This document shows, piece after piece, positions 57,166 to 64,000 of a stretch of DNA of 64,000 bases. How positions within the stretch are numbered: position 1 is the stretch's first letter; every line of letters begins with the position of its first letter. The notes under the pieces are model-generated. The model saw only the letters and a list, made by a program, of their open reading frames with translations. It was not told where the DNA came from and did no database searches. The translations under genes were made by a program, and so were the position numbers. This DNA comes from Linum tenue. Taxonomy: Eukaryota; Streptophyta; Magnoliopsida; Malpighiales; Linaceae. Where the stretch lies: positions 41,008,513 through 41,072,512 of the forward strand of contig CAMGYJ010000011.1 in assembly GCA_946122785.1 (NCBI GenBank), given 5' to 3'.

Positions 57166-58811
57166 ATAACCAATCACACTAAGTACATTTGTTGTATTTT
57201 TTTAAACTAAAAACATTTAATAGCAGAGAGGAAAAAACCCTTCCCCCATTTCAAATTCTCTGCTCCATGAGCGTTTGTAGGAAGGGTAGAATAGGGAGTG
57301 TCAATTTTTCTCTCTTTCCTCTGTGGAACGGGCCAACTCACCGCACACATGCGGATTTAAACAGGTCCAGGAGTGTCAATTTTTTTCTTTAAGCCCTTTT
57401 ATTTCTCGGTGGTGGTAAAACATATATGAAAAGGCAAAAACAATACTCCTTTTTATTGCTAAAAAGAAAAAAATTAACAATGCATGGATCTTAATGGGCT
57501 AACTGCTAACCATAAAATAAAAGAGTTGAATGGGTCTGACCTACACAGGATTCGACCATAAAATAAAACAAATGAACATCATGGGGTTGCCATTCTAAAA
57601 CAAGCTATTTTCTCTAGCATAATATATATTATGCTATTATTTTATATCTTAGTGGCTAAAATATAATGTAGTTTAAAGTTATTCAATGGTTCAACCTCGA
57701 TCAACCCAATTAGTCCAATTTTTATCATTTTAAATATATATTATGTAATTATTTGATATCATAATGTTTAAATTATATTGTATTTTATAGGGAATCGTTT
57801 GGTATTTTTTAGTAAAAAACTAAACAGAAAGATCTATTTGATTATTTTTTACATTAAAATGATCCTAAACATTTTCCGTTTCCTTTCGAATTTCTATGGT
57901 TTTATTCCCCAATTAGTGATGCGCAAATGGCGAATTGCAATCATCTCTTTTCTTTCAGTATTTTTTATTTTCAAATAGAAAGTTTAAAGTTTAAAAGTAA
58001 AAAATAATTAGAGTTTGGCATGGGTCGGTCAAACATGCTGAATTTCAAGTTTTGACCCGTTCTGATCAAATCTAATTTATGATCACATGGTTCCGTGATA
58101 CCTGATAAAAATCTCAATCCAAACCAGTTTGGTAGGTAGTCCATGTTTACCACCATTTTCTAGGGATACAGGAATGACGGTTCCTATCCCAAATTGTGTT
58201 GTTCGCTCTTGATTTCTTTAGATTTAATCGTGGCCTGGCAAAAACCAGAAAGCACAATGACGACAAGATGAAAGTTTTATAAAGCAAATTAAGAGTAAAA
58301 GCAAGCAACGATTGTGAGATGCTTATTTACCGAAAACCTGCGGGATAGGCAATTTTTTATTTGATTTTCTGGAATTCGGTTTCTATAAAACTTACTCCAC
58401 CTCATCATATTACCAGAAACAATATTGTTTCACAAGGTAACAAATACTTGATTTTGGTTCATAAGGCTGAATTTTGATTCGTCGCATCATTCATGTCTCT
58501 TTCCTGCTAAAATTCACTATTTTTATCACGTGTTTTCCAAAAAAAAAAAACTATAGAACAATAAGCTATACACTCCATTATATTATCAAATTTCATATCT
58601 CACCTTCCTCCGGCCAACTGGTTGGAGCCACGCTAGTTTGTTGGTGTTCCCGAACGCAATTGGAAGTTTTGGAAGCACAAACAACCATTAAGATGACTTC
58701 GAGGTACGACATTAGAAGTGGGGAAGGTCAGCACGGTTGAAGTTGATTGCAAATTTAAGGGCAAGATCGCTTTCAACAGAAGAGAATTACTAGAAACTAA
58801 TTTCATTAATA
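57166..58811. other. AT-rich intergenic stretch
   Basis: Nothing coding is recognised. The frame at 58474-58740 has no known motif. Confidence 0.4.
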
Positions 58812-58820
58812 TTTTTATTA

Positions 58821-60359
58821 AGGGTTAAAGACACATTTGGTTACTGACATTACTAAATCAGGACATGTTTAGTCACTAAAAAAAGTTAATATCAAATTTG
58901 GTCACTATAATTACTAAAACAGGACATATTTAGTCACTCGCCGTTAGTTGCCGTCCAACTCCGTTAAAAGAGTCCGTTATGTGCTAACATGGCTAACAGA
59001 ATCGCCTAATCAGCATTGTTTTGGACCAGATATGGTCAAACTCGACCCGCCACGTCAGTAAACCTGCCACGTCATTGTTCCAACCCAATCCACTAACCCA
59101 ACCGGACCCATAACCAAACCCGACCCTATTCTCCATCTCTACCACGCCTCTCCACTTCTCCCCCTTCCATTTCACATCGCCGGCAAATCCGCCCATTCCG
59201 TTTCACTCCACCGAGCTCACCACATCCTCTCTTTCGACCCTCAATCCACTACCTTCACCGAACAAGAACCCAAAGGACAAGCTTCTTCTTGCCCCATCAA
59301 GCTCAACGTCTCCCCCCATCATCCCTCGACCTCCTCTCAAGATGATCGGTCATCAGATTCAACCACCCGGACTACAAATCTCTCACCTCCGCCAGGCTCC
59401 GCCGCGACTCTGCCCCGTCCATCTCCACCAAGCTCCTCTTCTCTTACTCCGACCTCACCCCTCTACTTGATTCCGACTCCCCCCATTTCCTCTCTCAGTC
59501 CGATTTATCGACTTCCGTCACATCCGGGTCGAACCAGGGCAGCGGGGAGTACTTCTCCCGGGCCTGGCTCAACAAACAGACCCGATCTTCAACCAGCCTT
59601 CCTCCTCCTCCTACTCCCCGCTCTTCTCCAGCTCACCGGAGTGTGCCACCCTCGACGTCTCATCCTGTCGCTCCGGTCAGTGCCTCTACCAGGACAACAG
59701 GAGACGGGAAACTGACGCCAGCGCTATGGGGGAATCGATTTAGGGTTTCGTCCACTTCTGTGATGGGGGGAAGTGCGACGAAGAAGAAGTACAGAGCGGA
59801 TTCGCAGGTGGATCTTAGGGTTTCTTTGTCTGCTGCGATGGGGGAACTAAAGCCGGCGCGCGACGAAGAAGAAGTAGACTTCGACGAAGGATCTGGGACA
59901 AGGGGATCAAGGGGTAGAGTGGCTGGCTCCATCTCTCTCTGCTCTTTGATGTGTTCTATCGAAAAATGGTAGATGAAATTGAAGGAGCAGAGCTTCTAGA
60001 GGAAGGAGAAGGGTTTCGGGTCTGAAAATGCCACTAACCCGAATGATTTTCCAATTTTGTTTTGTTAACTGGATCGACTTTGGTTCTGGGTCCGGTTGGG
60101 TTAATGGGTTGGGTTGGATTTAGTGACGTGGCGGGTCGGGTTTCACCATATCTGGTCCAAAACAATGCTGACTAGGCGATTCTGTTAGCCATGTCAGCAC
60201 ATAACAGACTATTTTAACGGAGTTGGACGACAACTAACGGTGAGTGACTAATTGTGTCCTGTTTTAGTAATTATAGTGACCAAATTTTATATTAACTTTT
60301 TTTAGTGACTAAACATGTCCCGATTTAGTAATGTCAGTGACCAAATGTGTCTTAAACCC
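58821..60359. mobile_element. Pack-MULE-like element carrying an aspartic-protease fragment (copy D)
   Basis: A 9-bp duplication TTTTTATTA (58812-58820 and 60360-60368) flanks inverted arms of about 290-300 bp. The arms begin AGGGTTAAAGACACATTTGG and AGGGTTTAAGACACATTTGG and share ACTAAATC, TTTAGTCACT and TCAGCATTGTTTTGGACCAG blocks. The interior (about 59130-60070) is GC-rich and unlike the arms. It encodes part of a nepenthesin-type aspartic protease. It has no transposase, so it depends on one elsewhere. It is a family member with the copies at 329, 20346, 27476 and 60913. Confidence 0.88.
59215..59699 (+). pseudogene. Captured aspartic protease (nepenthesin/ASPG-type) fragment
   Basis: In one plus frame (from about 59346) the sequence reads NHPDYKSLTSARLRRDSA and then TSGSNQGSGEYFSR, the end of the propeptide and start of the mature domain of plant nepenthesin-like proteases. 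After a frame change at about 59562-59570 it continues QQTDPIFNQPSSSSYSPLF and ECATLDVSSCRSGQCLYQD. About 30 residues that should lie between GEYFSR and QQTDPIF, including the first catalytic DTGS motif, are missing. The second active site and the C-terminal half are also absent. It cannot encode an active protease. Translation or a regulatory RNA role is possible but not shown. Confidence 0.82.
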
Positions 60360-60368
60360 TTTTTATTA

Positions 60369-60902
60369 ATAGTATTACTAGTGTTAGTGTTAGGTGGCCA
60401 AGAAAGGGGTCGAATAGTTTAAGATTATTATTGGGTTTTTAGGTCTATACTCTATAGCCTATATAAATGTAATTTGGATATTACGTTAATTAACAGCAAA
60501 GATTAATTATAAAAGTATCACAAACCCTAGTCTCTCTTTTTCTCAATTTCGTCCCTTCGTTCCCTAAGGCCATCCACCATTCCTCTTTTTGATCTCTAAT
60601 TTCCTCTTCAAATCTAATTCTCAATTCTGTTATTTCTACCTCAAATCCCTATTTCTATTCTCAATTCTTTTATCTCTTTCTCATTTATTATGTTACGTTA
60701 ATCTCACGTGCACGAGAAAACGATATAGAGCAGGTGGTTAGGTGGATTGCAAACGTGAGACAATTCAACGTGGGGATGGTTGGAGGATTGCCGAGGAGAT
60801 CGGTATAGGATCAATGAGGTTTGGAAGGAGGAGAGGAGCACCGGAGCGCGCAAAGTGTGAGTGCTCATTTCAATCGATTGTTGGCTCTCACAAGTAATAG
60901 AG
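60369..60902. other. Spacer between the two Pack-MULE-like elements
   Basis: AT-rich 530-bp stretch with no recognised gene. Confidence 0.45.
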
Positions 60903-61071
60903 ATATTGATTGGGGTTAATTGCAAGAATGGTCACTGGGTTTACTAAAACTGTTCATGTTTGGTCACTGCAAATATTTAATTCCATTCATGGTCACTAAG
61001 ATTAGTTCAATAGTTCAAGTTTGGTCACTCTCCGTTAGTCTCCGTTAGTTTTTGCTGATGTGGCAGTCAAC

Positions 61072-61564
61072 TAGAGGTGGCAATTAGGATCCAAATCCAT
61101 GAATCCAATCCAATCCATCCACCAAATTATCCACCTAATCCAATCCATTTAAATCCAATCCATTTGATCCAAATCCAATTGGATTGGTGGATTCATGGAT
61201 CAATCCATGGATCCAAATGGCAAATTACGATTTGGTAACTATATTTTTTATATTTTACATTTTGGTACCTAAAATTTATATTTTTATACGAAAAATATCA
61301 TGGAAAATTACATTTTGGTACCTAAAATTTTTCATTATGACATTTTAGTACCAAAACTTTTCAAATTTTACATTTTGGTCCAAGCTTTGGATGTCATTTG
61401 GATTCATGGATCAATCCACCAATCCATTGGATCCAATCCATGAATCCACCAATCCATTGGATCCAATCCATGAATCCACCAATCCATTGGATCCAATCCA
61501 TTTGATCCATGAATCCACCAATCCAATCCACGAATCCACGAATCCGATCCAATTGCCACCTCTA
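61072..61564. mobile_element. hAT MITE nested in the left arm of copy E
   Basis: The 8-bp flanks CAGTCAAC (61064-61071) and CAATCAAC (61565-61572) match at 7 of 8 positions. The ends are TAGAGGTGGCAATTAGG and CCAATTGCCACCTCTA. The interior has ATCCAATCCA simple-repeat-like ends and TTTGGTACCTAAAATTT words in the centre. Removing it restores the MULE arm sequence GGCAGTCAACTA, which matches the right arm. Confidence 0.88.
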
Positions 61565-61669
61565 CAATCAACTATTATAGTTGACCGTTAAATGAGTGAC
61601 GTGGCCATTAAAAAAATAATAAAATAATAAAATTTAAATATTATTATCTCTCGTCAGCATCTTCCCCTG

Positions 61670-61990
61670 TTTGCCCACAAAATCCTCTGCGCCTACTGCA
61701 GGGACATGCCGTTTTCTCCTCGCTCCTGGCGACGGCGGACCAGAGTTTCATGAAATCGGCCAAAGTGATGCCATCTATGATCTTGTGCAACGAGCAAACA
61801 CCGATGGCTAGCCCGCCGCAGGGGAAAGCGGTGGCCCTGAAGGCGATCTGCGGCGCCGATTCGAGGTGGTCCGAGGAGGTGATGAGATGGGCGGGGAAAG
61901 GGAGGAATTGCTGGAGCGAGTTGATTTTGAGTCGTCGCCTGAGAAATTGAGCCAGGGACGCATGGTTCATGTCGCCGTCGACCGTGGCGG
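61670..61990 (-). pseudogene. Captured BAHD acyltransferase fragment
   Basis: The minus-strand frame reads ATVDGDMNHASLAQFLRR, then NSLQQFLPFPAHL and FRATAFPCGGLAIGVCSLHK followed by IIDG. This is the middle of the N-terminal half of a plant BAHD (vinorine-synthase-like) acyltransferase, including the catalytic HxxxDG motif (HKIIDG). The frame ends soon after at FMKLWSAVAR. The DFGWG region and the rest of the enzyme are missing, as is the true N-terminus. About 110 residues are recognisable, so it cannot be a working enzyme. It was probably copied from a host gene into the MULE. Confidence 0.85.
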
Positions 61991-62732
61991 AGGAAAATCA
62001 GGTTTGATGGTTTGATGGTTTCTGTGGAGCTTACGTTGACTTTATAATGGTAATGCTGATTTCTGCTGGTTTTCAGTAGCAATGCCCTATGAAGGAACCA
62101 AATCGAAGGGACCAAATCGAAGCTGCAGCAGCGGCGGGCTTCTTGCTCAGAGCCGCCGCCCGAAACATCAATGGAAGCATTGGTCGTCTATGGTTGTGTT
62201 GTGTTGGATTTTGGACTAACGTAACTTTGGGTTTTGTTTGCTAATAATGGCAAATGGGAATTTGGTTATATTTATTTCGGAAGTGGAATAATTGGTTTTG
62301 GAAGTTTTAGCTTTTCTGTAAGCCGCAAGAATTGGTATTGTACAGTTTTTAGACGGACAACTAACTATTAGTGTAGATGATTAGTTAATTTATAGAGGTT
62401 TATGTTGCTATTAGTTTGGATTAAATAGCGTAGATGGCGGAGGTAAGTTTTATTTTTATTTTTTAATAGTTGTAAAATGAGGTGGAAATTGTAAATATTT
62501 AAATTTTATTATTTTATAATTTTTTTAATGGCCACGTCACTCATTTAACGGTCAACTATAATAGTTGACTGCCACATCAGCAAAAACTAACGGAGACTAA
62601 CGGAGAGTGACCAAACTTGAACTATTGAACTAATCTTAGTGACCATGAATGGAATTAAATATTTGCAGTGACCAAACATGAACGGTTTTAGTAAATCCAG
62701 TGACCATCCTTGCAATTAACCCATATTGATTG

Positions 62733-64000
62733 GCATCACATTTTTTCTGATTTGAACAAAACCTAGAAAACGGAAGCAAAAATTGGAGGAAGAAAGATAC
62801 AGAGCAAGAGAAGAAAAAATTGGAGGAAGAAAGATATACAGCAAGAGACGAACAAAAAAAGGTGTATTAAATAAGCACTTGGCCTATAGATAATATCACT
62901 AGCCTTGAATATTATTGTATGTTGTTTATTTTCATTTCTGTTTTTTTGTTTTTGAGAAAATAGATGTTGAAAACAGGTGAAAACAACATTTTATCGTTTT
63001 CGAAAATAGCAGGAAGTTGCCACTTTCTGTTTTCATAGTTAGAAACAAATAGAAAACAGAATGAAAAATAAACAAAATTTCTCGTTTCGATTGCCAAAAG
63101 ATATGTAATTGTGTTAAAGTCATTTTTAGAATAAAAAGACGAACCATGTATGATTTCAAAATAGTATTTTTCAAAATTTTACACGAATAGAGGACTTATC
63201 AAATGCATTATTTTGCTCGTGACAAGAATGTATCACATTAAAACCCTCATTGAAACTACCCCTAAAAGGATTTGAGCTTCAATTACAAAGGAAACTGCAA
63301 TGACGTGAATAGAAAGCAATTGAAAGAGAAACAAAGCGAATCGATTGATCGATCAGCCATGGCCATGTAAGGGCTTCTTCACAAACTCGCCAGTATAGAA
63401 ATAAATAAATAAAATTACAGTTCAAAACCCATCTAAAGCTCCCCCCATTTCTCCTATTTCCCTACCTCACAACCAGTGCAGTGCAGTAAAGTAAAGTAGG
63501 AGAGCAATATAACTCCGACTCTCAGAGGCTATATCAAAATACTAATGCTTCTTTCTTCTCTTCTTCTCCAGCTTAGTTTGCTACACAAAATCAAGTGATG
63601 ACCTGCAGTTTGCATTGCTGCCTCATGATGTTGTTCATCATCCACGTCTTCACCCGCCCCTGCTCCTGCTGCAACTCTACGGGTGTTTGAAATTCGCCTT
63701 GCTGGTTTGGGTCAAAACCCCCCTTCACTATCTTATCTACTCACACCCTCTCTCTATATATTACTACTTTATATATATACTCCAAAAGCTTGAGTAATGT
63801 CAGATCCCCATCACATTCAAATTTATAAGTAATATAGAATCAAGTCGATCCTAAAGTGTTGCGGCTCTATTTTTACTGTACCTCCTCAGTCAAAGGAGGG
63901 TGCTTCTCCCAAGTTCAGAGACCTTACAATGCTAACTACATTGGTACCTACCACACCCAGGACCGAACTCTGCGCAGCGTGCGTGGCGGTTTTCGCCTTT
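62733..64000. other. Right-edge intergenic region
   Basis: AT-rich to about 63200, then more balanced composition. Apart from a possible terminal exon at 63591-63668 nothing is recognised. The last 150 bp are GC-richer and may approach another gene. Confidence 0.4.
63591..63668 (-). CDS. Possible last exon of an unidentified minus-strand gene
   Basis: After a TTGCAG acceptor the minus strand reads GRVKTWMMNNIMRQQCKL within 25 codons and then a TGA. The charged, helical character and the downstream T-rich and AATAAA-like sequence would suit a terminal exon. No upstream exon was found within the window, and I do not recognise the family. This is speculative. Confidence 0.2.
   Translation of the reverse strand, partial: QEQGRVKTWMMNNIMRQQCKLQVIT

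Larger units (their letters stand above)
60913..62722. mobile_element. Pack-MULE-like element carrying a BAHD acyltransferase fragment (copy E)
   Basis: A 10-bp duplication ATATTGATTG (60903-60912 and 62723-62732) flanks inverted ends GGGTTAATTGCAA and TTGCAATTAACCC. After removal of the hAT nested in the left arm, each arm is about 230 bp and nearly identical. The arms contain TTTGGTCACT, GTGACCAAAC and TGCCACATCAGC blocks. The centre carries a minus-strand BAHD acyltransferase fragment. No transposase is present. Confidence 0.9.

Noticed and set aside
61391..61591. Repetitive frame of NPLDPIHEST units
   Set aside because: It is a translation of the ATCCAATCCA-type simple repeat in a hAT MITE, not a protein-coding gene.
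1..64000. CRISPR arrays, tRNA or rRNA genes, bacterial-type operons
   Set aside because: The tandem repeats have no spacer structure, no tRNA-like fold was noticed, and gene structure and repeats are those of plant nuclear DNA.

Overview
This is a stretch of plant nuclear DNA, most likely from a eudicot. The evidence is a ROH1-family gene, a four-exon plant cupredoxin-like gene, and a repeat load of Ty3/gypsy Tat-lineage and tRNA-Met-primed LTR elements, L1-type LINEs, and MULE, hAT, PIF/Harbinger and CACTA DNA elements. It is AT-rich between genes. I saw no bacterial, organellar, rRNA, tRNA or CRISPR feature.

Only two host genes are well supported. A ROH1-family (DUF793) gene lies at 16282-17472 (+) behind a CT/CA microsatellite leader. 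A secreted phytocyanin-like gene without recognisable copper ligands lies at 24082-25224 (-). Its four exons rejoin in frame, giving a signal peptide, a cupredoxin-like domain, a Pro/Ala-rich stalk and a hydrophobic C-terminus. Two other possible host coding pieces (4096-4383 + and 63591-63668 -) are weak.

Everything else is transposon-derived or featureless. From left to right: a GTGG-rich tandem repeat (1-118); a long-TIR MULE (329-1850); two hAT elements (4600-5174, 5449-5790); an L1 LINE remnant (8534-12043) split by a 2.1-kb putative solo LTR (9102-11197), which is itself split by a hAT (9339-9942); an Ac-like hAT (13959-14660); the ROH1 gene; a MULE with a Harbinger MITE inside it; several MITEs; the cupredoxin-like gene with a 5'-truncated LINE upstream; two adjacent MULE-like elements (27476-28617); and a complete 10.7-kb Tat-lineage retrotransposon (33365-44030). 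That retrotransposon sits inside an older, decayed gypsy element (about 44036-47230). The right third holds a Harbinger MITE, a 3.3-kb CACTA element (53897-57162) and two long-TIR MULEs that carry captured gene pieces.

The most interesting content is, first, a local family of long-TIR, Pack-MULE-like elements: five members in 64 kb, three with matching 9-10 bp target duplications. One carries an aspartic-protease fragment that lacks its first catalytic motif, and another carries a BAHD-acyltransferase fragment. Second is the young Tat element. Its LTRs differ at 2 of 621 positions, its antisense three-exon gene is intact, it has a 47-bp tandem array, and its pol is damaged by a frameshift and a YVDE reverse-transcriptase motif. 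All family calls come from reading motifs and termini by eye; no database search was run.
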